A stretch of DNA of 8,416 nucleotides, taken from NCBI GenBank assembly GCA_023436525.1, contig JAEZIW010000132.1, positions 1 to 8,416 on the forward strand, written 5' to 3'. Below the pieces are notes generated by a model. It was not told where the DNA came from, did no database searches, and saw only the letters and a list, made by a program, of their open reading frames with translations. Within the stretch, counting starts at the first letter, position 1; every line of letters starts with the position of its first letter. Position numbers and translations under genes: made by a program. This DNA comes from Bacillota bacterium (lineage in GTDB: Bacteria; Bacillota; Clostridia; Christensenellales; SZUA-584). Shown here piece by piece: positions 1 through 6,378 of this stretch.

Positions 1-444
1 CATGATAATAATCGGAGATATACTTAAAAACTTTCTAGAATTAATTGATTTTATTATTCGGCTTGTTCGAATTATGGTTCTTGCAAAGATTGTACAGCTA
101 TTCTTTAAGATTGAATCTATCATATACTCGGAGATATATAAATTGAATATAGCATATCTCACATGTTCTTGGTGAAGAAAAAGGAAAAAACTCAATATGG
201 TACAGATTATGGGTATTAAGAAACTTACACTGAAAATTTGCATAATAAAATTGCTAGTTCCTATAAATACGCCAATAACAGCAGCTATTCCAGTAAACCC
301 AAAAGCGAACGATTGCATATATAGACTATCAGCTAATCTTATCTCGTCTTGTATACTTTTGTATTCTTCAATCATTACCTGGAGTTTGTTTGAGACGATA
401 TTACCTTCTCTATCAGATGTTTCTGTCTCCGAAGTTTGATACAT
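1..444 (-). CDS. Partial AT-rich small membrane protein, function unknown (C-terminus beyond left edge)
   Basis: I read this frame directly: it is open for 148 codons from ATG 444-442 to the window edge with no stop. An in-frame TGA lies just upstream at 456-454. GAGGG at 455-451 lies 6 nt before this ATG but only 3 nt before the alternative ATG at 447, so 444 is preferred. Residues 21-40 form a charged helix (includes IEEYKSIQDEIR). Two hydrophobic segments follow, about 46-63 and 70-90, then an amphipathic, basic stretch (about 91-138), and a third hydrophobic stretch may begin near 139 at the edge. This layout (N-terminal charged helix, tight membrane hairpin, cytoplasmic helices) is common among uncharacterised bacterial membrane proteins; I cannot name a family. 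Base composition is much more AT-rich than the gcv operon next door, which suggests transfer or an accessory region. The plus-strand frame over 197-439 is its antisense shadow. Confidence 0.72.
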   Translation of the reverse strand, partial: MYQTSETETSDREGNIVSNKLQVMIEEYKSIQDEIRLADSLYMQSFAFGFTGIAAVIGVFIGTSNFIMQIFSVSFLIPIICTILSFFLFLHQEHVRYAIFNLYISEYMIDSILKNSCTIFARTIIRTSRIIKSINSRKFLSISPIIIM

Positions 445-587
445 CATATGCCCTCATATCTTGTTCATGTATTTTGATATTTTTGAGAAATAGCTATGGT
501 GGAAATTATTCAAAATCATAAATAGTCTATTCGCAGTATGTATCGCCTTTCTCTTTCTACCATATTTATCTTTAATGTTCAATGCTT

Positions 588-622
588 ATTATAATTTTTA
601 TATATTTACATATACAGGAGTA
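588..622 (-). promoter_or_regulatory. Weak candidate promoter for the left-edge membrane gene
   Basis: A perfect TATAAT on the minus strand (593-588) sits 17 nt downstream of a poor -35-like TGTATA. It would give an untranslated leader of roughly 135 nt. A second candidate, TTGAAC with TAGAAA 17 nt later, lies closer to the gene at about 582-554. The whole 448-620 stretch is AT-rich, so chance matches are likely. Apart from these, I see no gene in 448-650. Confidence 0.25.
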
Positions 623-650
623 AGCGTTACGGGTACTGTTTTGGGCCACT

Positions 651-680
651 GAAAAAGAGCCCCGATCAGAGCTCTTTTGG
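651..680 (-). terminator. Intrinsic terminator of the gcv operon
   Basis: On the minus strand AAAAGAGC (678-671) pairs with GCTCTTTT (660-653) around a 10-nt loop, an 8-bp stem that leads into TTTTT (656-652). It starts about 20 nt after the gcvPB stop codon, in the right orientation to end the operon. This supports gcvPB being the last gene, with no dihydrolipoamide dehydrogenase or lipoate gene behind it. Confidence 0.85.
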
Positions 681-698
681 TTTGTGTATTAAACATTC

Positions 699-2159
699 TT
701 ATTCTTCGCTGTCAAACAAATACCTTAATACCGGCCTGCGCGCCGCCGCCACCTCGTCCGGACGCCCCACAGGCGTCGTCACCGGGGCGTTTTTTAGAGC
801 CTCCGGCTCGGTTTGCGCTTGCGCAATCACGTCCTCAATCATCGCAATCGCCGCGTCCAGCGTCTCAATCGATTCGGTCTCGGTCGGTTCTATCATCAAC
901 GCCTCGTGCACAATCAGCGGGAAATACATCGTCGGCGGGTGAATCCCCTTGTCAATCAGCGCCTTGGCCACATCCAGCGCCGAAACGCCCGTGCGCTGCT
1001 TCAATTCGCTTAAATCCATCACAAACTCATGCATGCAGGGCGAGCCATAGCGAAGCGACGAATACTTTTGCAAACCTTGAAGCATATAATTCGCGTTCAG
1101 CACTGCGTGCTCGCTGACCTTGCGAATGCCCTTGCTGCCGAGCGCCAGCAGATAACACATGGCTTTAACGGCCACCAGGAAATTGCCATAAAACGATTTC
1201 ACGCGGCCAATGCTGTCCGGCCTGTCCTCGGTCAGTCTGTATCTGCCGTTCTCCTCTTCAACAACGGGAACCGGCAAGTATTTTTTTAAATGAGCTTTGC
1301 ACCCGACAGGGCCGCTGCCCGGGCCGCCGCCGCCGTGCGGTGTGCTCAGCGTTTTGTGCAAATTCCAATGCACCACATCAAAGCCCATGTCTCCCGGCCT
1401 TGCTGTGCCGATAATGGCGTTCATGTTCGCGCCGTCGTAATACAGCAGCCCGCCCTTGCCGTGTACAATCTTAGATATTGCAGAAATGTTCTTCTCAAAC
1501 TTGCCAAGCGTGTTCGGGTTGGTCAGCATCAGCGCCGCCACCGTCTCATCCATCACGTCTTCCAGCGCCGCAACATCAAGGTACCCTTCGGGGTCAGACG
1601 CCACGCTGATTACATCAAAGCCACAGAGCGCCGCACTGGCCGGGTTCGTGCCGTGCGCCGAATCGGGCACAATCACCTTGGTGCGCCGGCTGTCGCCGCG
1701 ATCCAAATGATAGGCGCGAATCAGCAGCAGCCCCGTCCATTCGCCGTGTGCCCCCGCCGCAGGCTGCATCGTTGTCGCGTCCATCCCCGCAATTTCGCTC
1801 AACATCGCCTGCATCCGGTGCAGCACTTCGAGGCACCCTTGTGTGGTTTCGCTTGGCTGAAGCGGGTGAATATCCGTAAACTCACGCCACGCCGCCACCG
1901 CTTCGTTCACTTTGGGGTTGTACTTCATCGTGCAGGAGCCGAGTGGATAGAAGCCGTCGTCCACACCGTAGGCGCGCTTGGAAAGCGCCGTGTAATGGCG
2001 TACCACATCCACTTCGCTAAGCTCGGGCAAACGCGGGAGCTGGTCCCGTTGCATATCCGGCTTCGGCGCATACCGGTCGGTCAGCTCATTTTGGGGCAAA
2101 CGCACCGCTCGCCGTCCTTCTTTGCTTTTCTCAAACAACAGCTGCATTACCTGCGTCAT
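699..2159 (-). CDS. gcvPB: Glycine dehydrogenase (decarboxylating) subunit 2, P-protein beta
   Basis: With GcvPA it forms the pyridoxal-phosphate P protein, which decarboxylates glycine and passes the aminomethyl group to the lipoyl arm of H protein in the cytoplasm. The 486-residue product has the usual length. Visible signatures: YPLGSCTMKYNP (71-82), MQPAAGAHGEWTGLL (131-145), DSAHGTNPASA (166-176), LTNPNTLGKFE (212-222) and HWNLHKTLSTPHGGGGPG (264-281). By family knowledge, K269 in NLHKT is the lysine that holds PLP. The C-terminal domain (about 290-486) contains SFYGNF and HPPTMYFP. I chose ATG 2159 because GGAGG (2171-2167) lies 7 nt upstream and the ATGA overlap with the gcvPA stop fits translational coupling; the frame stays open to an ATG at 2231, but that would add 24 unconserved residues inside gcvPA. 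It is the last gene of the operon. Confidence 0.96.
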   Translation of the reverse strand: MTQVMQLLFEKSKEGRRAVRLPQNELTDRYAPKPDMQRDQLPRLPELSEVDVVRHYTALSKRAYGVDDGFYPLGSCTMKYNPKVNEAVAAWREFTDIHPLQPSETTQGCLEVLHRMQAMLSEIAGMDATTMQPAAGAHGEWTGLLLIRAYHLDRGDSRRTKVIVPDSAHGTNPASAALCGFDVISVASDPEGYLDVAALEDVMDETVAALMLTNPNTLGKFEKNISAISKIVHGKGGLLYYDGANMNAIIGTARPGDMGFDVVHWNLHKTLSTPHGGGGPGSGPVGCKAHLKKYLPVPVVEEENGRYRLTEDRPDSIGRVKSFYGNFLVAVKAMCYLLALGSKGIRKVSEHAVLNANYMLQGLQKYSSLRYGSPCMHEFVMDLSELKQRTGVSALDVAKALIDKGIHPPTMYFPLIVHEALMIEPTETESIETLDAAIAMIEDVIAQAQTEPEALKNAPVTTPVGRPDEVAAARRPVLRYLFDSEE

Positions 2160-2174
2160 GCGCCAGCCTCCCCC
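2156..2174 (-). promoter_or_regulatory. gcvPB ribosome binding site and ATGA stop-start overlap
   Basis: Minus strand: GGGGGAGG inside the last codons of gcvPA, then 7 nt, then ATGA, in which the gcvPB ATG (2159-2157) and gcvPA TGA (2158-2156) share bases. This arrangement fixes the gcvPB start and is typical of subunits made in equal amounts by coupled translation. Confidence 0.85.
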
Positions 2175-3469
2175 ATCACACCGATCAATCTGTCGATCTG
2201 CGTTTTGCCGGTCAGCTCTGTTGCGCACCACAGCACCGTGCCGTCACCCAGCGGTAGCCCGCCAAGTATGCCTTCGCGGTCAAGCCGAGATTGTATTTGA
2301 GAAAAGTCCTCCGGACAATTGGTTACAAACTCGTGGAAAAACTCTTTGTTATGGGCACGCTTATACCCGATTCTTTCAAGAGATTCACATAAATAGTGGG
2401 CGTTCGCAAAGCACTGCTCTGCCACTCCTTTAAGGCCCTGCGGCCCCATCAGGCTCATATAAATCGCGCTGCGCAAAGCGCACCACGCCTGATTCGAGCA
2501 TATGTTGCTGCCTGCCTTTTCGCGGCGGATATGCTGCTCGCGCGCCTGCAATGTCAGCACAAACGCGCGCCGTCCGGCAGCATCCTGCGTCTGCCCGACA
2601 ATACGGCCCGGCAGCTTTCGCAGCAGCTTTTCCGTACACGCCATAAACCCCAAATACGGCCCGCCAAAAGCGAGCGGTATGCCGAGCGGCTGCCCTTCGC
2701 CCACCGCGATGTCCGCGCCGAGACTCCCGGCGCTCTTCAGCAGCCCGCAGGCAATCGGGTTCACCGATGCCACCAGCTTTGCGCCCGCCGCATGCGCCTT
2801 ATCCGCTATGGCTTTTAAATCTTCAATAGTTCCAAAATAATTAGGCGACGCCGCCAGAACGGCCGCTGTGCGGTCATCCAGCTTGGCCTCAAGCTCGGCC
2901 AAATCCACCGCCCCGTCGCTCGTGCCGACGGTTTCAATCTCCATTCCCATCGGTATCAGGTACGTTTGCACCGTCTGCTTTACCTGCGGCGCGATGCTGC
3001 CGCAAACAAGCACCTTGCTGCGGTTTCTCTCTCTCGTCATCAGGCAGCCTTCGGCCGCCGCCGTCGCGCCATCGTAAACCGATGCATTCGCCGCGTCCAT
3101 GCCCGTCAGCTCGCAGATCATCGTCTGAAATTCGAATATGCTTTGCAATATGCCCTGGCTCATCTCGGCCTGATAAGGCGTATAAGCCGTTACAAATTCC
3201 TCTCGCCCCGCAAGCGCATCAACTGCGGCGGGAATAAAATGCCGGTAAGCACCTGCGCCTGTATACACATCGTCATAAACCTTGTTTTTGCCCGCGATGC
3301 GCCGCATTTCGCGCGTCAGTTCCGGCTCGCTCAGCGTCGGGCCGATGCCCGGCGGCTCACGCAGCAGCAGTTCATCCGGTATATCCTTGTACAGCTCACG
3401 CGTTGATTGAAGCCCCACAGCATGGAGCAGGCTTAAGGTTTCACCCGATGTGGCGGGGACGTAGTCCAT
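2156..3469 (-). CDS. gcvPA: Glycine dehydrogenase (decarboxylating) subunit 1, P-protein alpha
   Basis: This is the non-PLP-lysine half of the two-subunit P protein and partner of GcvPB. In single-chain P proteins the two halves are fused; the split form is usual in Firmicutes, Thermus and archaea. The 437 residues match the family length. Signatures: the LLHAVGLQSTRELYKDIP N-terminus (14-31), YTPYQAEMSQGILQSIFEFQ (96-115), VYDGATAAAE (131-140), GEGQPLGIPLAFGGPYLGF (257-275), GRIVGQTQD (288-296), REQHIRREKAGSNICSNQ (310-327) and the C-terminal ATELTGKTQIDRLI (416-429). ATG 3469 lies 2 nt after the gcvH stop. A GAGGA in the end of gcvH, about 9 nt upstream, serves as ribosome binding site, so it is likely translated with gcvH. 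All core motifs are intact and I see no frameshift. Confidence 0.96.
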   Translation of the reverse strand: MDYVPATSGETLSLLHAVGLQSTRELYKDIPDELLLREPPGIGPTLSEPELTREMRRIAGKNKVYDDVYTGAGAYRHFIPAAVDALAGREEFVTAYTPYQAEMSQGILQSIFEFQTMICELTGMDAANASVYDGATAAAEGCLMTRERNRSKVLVCGSIAPQVKQTVQTYLIPMGMEIETVGTSDGAVDLAELEAKLDDRTAAVLAASPNYFGTIEDLKAIADKAHAAGAKLVASVNPIACGLLKSAGSLGADIAVGEGQPLGIPLAFGGPYLGFMACTEKLLRKLPGRIVGQTQDAAGRRAFVLTLQAREQHIRREKAGSNICSNQAWCALRSAIYMSLMGPQGLKGVAEQCFANAHYLCESLERIGYKRAHNKEFFHEFVTNCPEDFSQIQSRLDREGILGGLPLGDGTVLWCATELTGKTQIDRLIGVMGEAGA

Positions 3470-3471
3470 GC

Positions 3472-3849
3472 TCAGTGTTCCTCGCTCTTTAAGAATTCTT
3501 TGTACTGCGCGGCAGACATCAACCCCTTGGCCTCTCCCTGCAGCTCCACCAGCCAGGCGTTATAGCAATCTTCGTTGATCATCTCGGGCTTCTCGGCAGC
3601 CTCCTCATTAACCGCGGTCACTTCACCGGACACCGGCGCGTAAACCTCCGAAGCCGCTTTTTGCGTTTCCAGAACGGCCATCTCCTCACCCTGGGCAAAT
3701 GTGTCACCCTCGATCGGCAAATCCACAAAAACGATATCACCCATTTGCTCCTGCGCATGATCCGTGACGCCGATTCGCAGTGTGCCGTCATCCTGCACCT
3801 TCACCCATTCATGTGTCTTCGTATACTGCAGCTCATTCGGTATATTCAT
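3472..3849 (-). CDS. gcvH: Glycine cleavage system H protein (lipoyl carrier)
   Basis: A small cytoplasmic carrier whose lipoyl-lysine arm shuttles the aminomethyl group between P, T and L proteins. The 125 residues are the normal family size. The N-terminus shows YTKTHEWVKV (9-18), followed by RIGVTDHAQEQMGDIVFVDL (25-44), all typical. The lipoylation site reads LETQKAASEVYAPVSGEV (60-77), with K64 as the modified lysine; most H proteins have ESVKA here, so ETQKA is a mild variant. The C-terminal NEDCYNAWLVEL (92-103) replaces the more common glycine-tryptophan form of this stretch. Start ATG 3849 is fixed by AGGAGG (3861-3856), 6 nt upstream. It lies 19 nt after gcvT and 2 nt before gcvPA. 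A lipoate ligase or LipA/LipB pathway needed to modify it is not in the window. Confidence 0.96.
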   Translation of the reverse strand: MNIPNELQYTKTHEWVKVQDDGTLRIGVTDHAQEQMGDIVFVDLPIEGDTFAQGEEMAVLETQKAASEVYAPVSGEVTAVNEEAAEKPEMINEDCYNAWLVELQGEAKGLMSAAQYKEFLKSEEH

Positions 3850-3868
3850 ATCTTTCCTCCTGAAAAAT

Positions 3869-4942
3869 TTATTTCTTTTTATAGAAAGGAAGCGCGGTCA
3901 CCTCTGCGCCGATCCGATTCGCGCGCACTGCCACGGTGAGGCTTTGCTCCTCAAAATCGGCAGGAACGAGCGCCATCGCAATCGCTTCTCCCAGTGTGGG
4001 TGAGAGCGTGCCCGATGTGACAAAACCAATCTCTTCATCGTTCAGCAAAATCGTCGCGCCTTCGCGCGCGATGCCGCGCCCGGTCAGCCTAAGGCCGATT
4101 CGCTTTCTTAAACGCGGCTTGATCAGCGCCTGTTTGCCGATAAAATCCGGTTTGTCTTGCTTGATGAACGAAATCAGCCCCGCCTCAGCCGGTGAGATAT
4201 CCGCGCTCAGCTCATGGCCGTATAGCGGCATGGCGGCTTCCAGGCGCAGCGTATCGCGCGCGCCAAGGCCGCAGGGCATCACGCAGAACGCCTGGCCCGC
4301 CTGCAAGATCATGTCCCACAGCACCGGGGCATCGTTGTTTTGGCAGTATATCTCGTAGCCCGCCTCGCCCGTATAGCCGGTTTTGGAAACGAGGCACGTC
4401 ACACCGCCGACAGCCGCGTTTTTCACAAATGTATAGTACTTTTGCGGAATGGACTCAGGGTTTGCCAGCTTCGCCATAATGGCAGCGGCATCCGGCCCCT
4501 GCAATGCGATTTGAGACATATCCTCCGATATATCGCTGAGCTTCGCATCTCCCGTTATATGTGATGTCATCCATTCAAAATCTTTATCCTTGTTTGCCGC
4601 GTTAACCACAGCTAAATACTCATCGTCAGCAAATTTATAGACGATGATATCATCCACCGTACCGCCGTTTTCATCGCACATCGGGCTGTACCGCGCGTAT
4701 CCCGTTTTCAGATCCGTATAATCGTTGGTCAGCAGATAATTCAGATTTGCCAGTGCGTCTATGCCTTGAAGAATGAATTCCCCCATATGCGATACGTCAA
4801 ACAACCCCGCGCGTGTGCGCACATTTTCGTGCTCGGCCCGTATACCGCTCTGATACTGCACCGGCAGCAGATACCCCGCGAAAGGCACCATTTTTCCCCC
4901 TGCCGCTAAATGTCTGTCGTACAAAGCTGTTCGTTTTTCCAT
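3869..4942 (-). CDS. gcvT: Glycine cleavage system T protein (aminomethyltransferase)
   Basis: It transfers the methylene group from aminomethyl-lipoyl H protein to tetrahydrofolate, giving 5,10-methylene-THF and ammonia. The 357 residues match the family. The N-terminus (LYDRHLAAGGKMVPFAGYLL, 7-26) is canonical, followed by AGLFDVSHMGEF (45-56), LLTNDYTDLKTGYARYSPMC (70-89) and GGTVDDIIVYKF (93-104), whose DD pair (97-98) includes the conserved catalytic aspartate. TGYTGEAGYEIY, ARDTLRLEAAMPLYGHEL and the C-terminal VTSGTLSPTLGEAIAMALVP all match the folate-binding GcvT fold. ATG 4942 is preceded by AAAAGGA about 7 nt upstream. It is the first gene of the operon, with a promoter about 80-100 nt upstream, and gcvH follows after 19 nt. 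Confidence 0.96.
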   Translation of the reverse strand: MEKRTALYDRHLAAGGKMVPFAGYLLPVQYQSGIRAEHENVRTRAGLFDVSHMGEFILQGIDALANLNYLLTNDYTDLKTGYARYSPMCDENGGTVDDIIVYKFADDEYLAVVNAANKDKDFEWMTSHITGDAKLSDISEDMSQIALQGPDAAAIMAKLANPESIPQKYYTFVKNAAVGGVTCLVSKTGYTGEAGYEIYCQNNDAPVLWDMILQAGQAFCVMPCGLGARDTLRLEAAMPLYGHELSADISPAEAGLISFIKQDKPDFIGKQALIKPRLRKRIGLRLTGRGIAREGATILLNDEEIGFVTSGTLSPTLGEAIAMALVPADFEEQSLTVAVRANRIGAEVTALPFYKKK

Positions 4943-4958
4943 TATCGGTTCCTTTTCA

Positions 4959-5011
4959 ACGTTGCTCGGGAACGTGCCTGCCTATTGCCCCCGCCTTTGG
5001 GGGACAACCCC
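4959..5011 (-). promoter_or_regulatory. Short structured 5' leader of the gcv operon
   Basis: From the predicted start site near 5011, the leader opens with GGGG (5011-5008), TTGT, CCCCC (5003-4999), AAAGGC, GGGGG (4992-4988), CAA. The C run can pair with either flank: hairpin A is GGGG-TTGT-CCCC; hairpin B is CCCCC-AAAGGC-GGGGG, extended by TTG/CAA past a bulged T. The two exclude each other. A third weak stem, ACGTT/AACGT (4975-4959), ends just before the Shine-Dalgarno. There is no T-run, so neither hairpin is an intrinsic terminator. I see no glycine riboswitch core. A regulatory role is inference. Confidence 0.45.
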
Positions 5012-5017
5012 GATAGA

Positions 5018-5046
5018 ATTATACAATTGTTTTATTTGCACCGCAA
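5018..5046 (-). promoter_or_regulatory. Promoter of the gcvT-gcvH-gcvPA-gcvPB operon
   Basis: A perfect -10 box TATAAT (5023-5018) lies 17 nt downstream of TTGCGG (5046-5041), a -35 box matching three of six consensus positions. Transcription would start near G5011, giving about 70 nt of leader before the gcvT ATG. The weak -35 leaves room for an activator. It is the best sigma-70-type site in the gap. Confidence 0.6.
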
Positions 5047-5100
5047 GCCAAGTTTGGAAAACAATGATAAGTCAATCACGATATTAATATAGTCGCCAAA

Positions 5101-5179
5101 AGCAACTGATTTGCTGCAATTCGCATTGCTTAAGGCTTCTTCTCGAGCAATAGTAAATGTGTTAAAAAGGTACTATTGC
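5101..5179. repeat. Cluster of GCAA/TTGC inverted repeats between gcvT and the GGDEF gene
   Basis: Three dyads follow one another on the plus strand. AGCAA (5101-5105) pairs with TTGCT (5111-5115). GCAAT (5116-5120) pairs with ATTGC (5125-5129) around TCGC. GCAATAGTA (5147-5155) pairs perfectly with TACTATTGC (5171-5179), 9 bp around a 15-nt loop. The shared GCAA/TTGC cores also allow cross-pairing. Nothing here is coding that I can support. It could be operator sites, a structured RNA or a relic of a small repeat element; the sequence alone does not decide. Confidence 0.5.
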
Positions 5180-5273
5180 AATTAATGTGGGACGTTACTC
5201 AGTACGATTATCCGGTCCACTTCGCTTTGAGAAGCAAGGCGATCTTGACTACGTGCAAAACGGAGTCAACTAA
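5163..5273 (+). other. Possible decayed coding remnant in the intergenic gap
   Basis: From 5166 the plus strand is open to a TAA at about 5271 and translates to peptide-like text (includes GRYSVRLSGPLRFEKQGDLD), but there is an upstream TAA at 5163, no ATG in frame and no Shine-Dalgarno before GTG 5187. Two other overlapping frames are also open for short stretches, for example from ATG 5185 (39 codons) and on the minus strand, so the reading is ambiguous. I treat it as a possible fragment of a former gene, not as an active gene. Of the rest of the 4943-5317 gap, the leader, promoter and dyads are listed separately. Confidence 0.2.
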
Positions 5274-5286
5274 GCCTTTCATATAT

Positions 5287-5313
5287 CAAAAAAACACCGC
5301 CTGAGGGCGGTGT
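5287..5313 (-). terminator. Intrinsic terminator of the PAS-GGDEF gene
   Basis: On the minus strand ACACCGCC (5313-5306), loop CTCA, GGCGGTGT (5301-5294), then a seven-T run ending at 5288. It is an 8-bp GC-rich stem with a tetraloop, only 4 nt after the stop codon. This strong terminator separates the GGDEF gene from the gcv operon. Confidence 0.93.
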
Positions 5314-5317
5314 CCGC

Positions 5318-6265
5318 TTAAATTACGATTCTGTTTTTGCCCTTTTCCTTGGCCTTGTACATGCGCAAATCGGCAGAATGAATCAAGTCGTCAATCCCAT
5401 TCGCCTCCAAACAAGAGGCGATTCCGCCGCTGATGGTGATCTTGGTGCTGACTCCCTGCATGGTAAAGCTCGTTGACCTCAAAGCTTTGCTGATTCTCTC
5501 AAGAATAAGCAGCGATTCTTCTTTGTTCGTCTTTTTCAGTATAATTAAGAATTCGTCTCCGCCGAACCGAAAACCGATGTCTTCGGGACGAATATTGGCG
5601 CGTATGATCGCCGCTGTTTCACTGATAATAAAATCACCGAACTGATGCCCGAAATGGTCATTGATCGATTTAAAATTATCAATATCCAAAAAGGCGATGC
5701 AAAACTCTCTGCTTTCAGCGTTTGTTTTCATCATATCGAATTCATTTTTTACTTCTTCAAAGAACTTGCGGCGATTGTACAATTCCGTCATATCGTCGAT
5801 GACGCATTGCCGCTTATAAAAATTCCCGACGTATTCGAGTTCTGTGTTCGCTTCTTCGAGACGGCGTTTCTCATCGGTTATTGCCGTCACGTTAAACGAT
5901 GTTCCCCAGGTACCCACAATTTTGCCGTCAGCATCATAAAGCGGATACTTGTTTACCTGCATCCACGATGTTTCTCCGGTCAGCCAAAATAGCCGCTCGA
6001 CTTTATTCAGCATCGGCACACCTGTTTCCATAACCTGCATTTCATCCCGCCTGGCTTCCAACGCAAATTCCTTGGAAAAGAAATCAATATCCGTTTTGCC
6101 GATGATTTCGTCAACCGAACTGCATCCAAGGCCGCGTATTTGCGCAAGGCTCGCGTCAATAAACCGCGACTCTGTGTCTTTGAAATACACGTGCATGTAC
6201 TCATTACTCATAATTGCACAATACAGATCTATTTTTTTGTCGGCTAAATGTTTAAAGTGTTTCAT
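5318..6265 (-). CDS. PAS-GGDEF diguanylate cyclase, soluble
   Basis: Predicted to join two GTP into cyclic di-GMP in response to a signal sensed by its PAS domain. The 315-residue protein has no membrane segment or signal peptide. Residues about 22-130 form a PAS domain (VYFKDTESRFIDAS, EIIGKTDIDFF, GKIVGTWGTSFNVTAIT), then a short coiled linker (131-155, DEKRRLEEANTELE) and a full GGDEF domain (156-315). The latter shows DDMTELYNRRKF (157-168), FLDIDNFKSINDHFGHQFGD (192-211) and RFGGDEF (233-239), with active-site GGDEF at 235-239. The product-binding inhibitory site RPED (226-229) lies exactly five residues before it, so feedback inhibition is expected. ATG 6265 has only a weak GAGA 5 nt upstream. 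It appears monocistronic, with its own promoter region and strong terminator. The PAS ligand cannot be read from sequence. Confidence 0.93.
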   Translation of the reverse strand: MKHFKHLADKKIDLYCAIMSNEYMHVYFKDTESRFIDASLAQIRGLGCSSVDEIIGKTDIDFFSKEFALEARRDEMQVMETGVPMLNKVERLFWLTGETSWMQVNKYPLYDADGKIVGTWGTSFNVTAITDEKRRLEEANTELEYVGNFYKRQCVIDDMTELYNRRKFFEEVKNEFDMMKTNAESREFCIAFLDIDNFKSINDHFGHQFGDFIISETAAIIRANIRPEDIGFRFGGDEFLIILKKTNKEESLLILERISKALRSTSFTMQGVSTKITISGGIASCLEANGIDDLIHSADLRMYKAKEKGKNRIVI

Positions 6266-6378
6266 ACCAATCTCGAATAAGTTTTATTTTTGACTTCTGT
6301 TAAGAAAGAAAAAGCAATGAAGAGACCGGTAGCTTACTATGTTGTTGCTTTGTTATGGAATAGCTGCGTTACAAATTT

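Noticed and set aside
197..439. Plus-strand open frame of 80 codons in the AT-rich left region
   Set aside because: It lies antisense to the minus-strand membrane gene, which is open much longer, has a Shine-Dalgarno and shows clear helix and membrane pattern; the plus frame has no ribosome binding site.
516..563. 15-codon minus-strand leader peptide upstream of the left-edge gene
   Set aside because: No Shine-Dalgarno, no regulatory run of one amino acid and no adjoining attenuator structure.
600..650. Weak inverted repeat around AGTAAGCGTTACGGGTACT as a second terminator
   Set aside because: Stem is short and interrupted, and the T-run is poor; the 651-680 hairpin already explains termination.
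2160..2231. N-terminal extension of gcvPB to ATG 2231
   Set aside because: The extra 24 residues are arginine and aspartate rich, unlike family N-termini, and would overlap gcvPA. ATG 2159 has GGAGG at the right distance and an ATGA overlap.
1290..2300. Plus-strand open frame of 336 codons
   Set aside because: It is arginine, histidine and alanine rich with no recognisable motif and lies entirely antisense to gcvPB and the end of gcvPA. Long antisense frames are expected in GC-rich coding DNA.
4943..5317. Glycine riboswitch before gcvT
   Set aside because: I looked for the conserved glycine aptamer cores on the minus strand and saw none; the predicted leader is also too short. An Rfam search would settle it.
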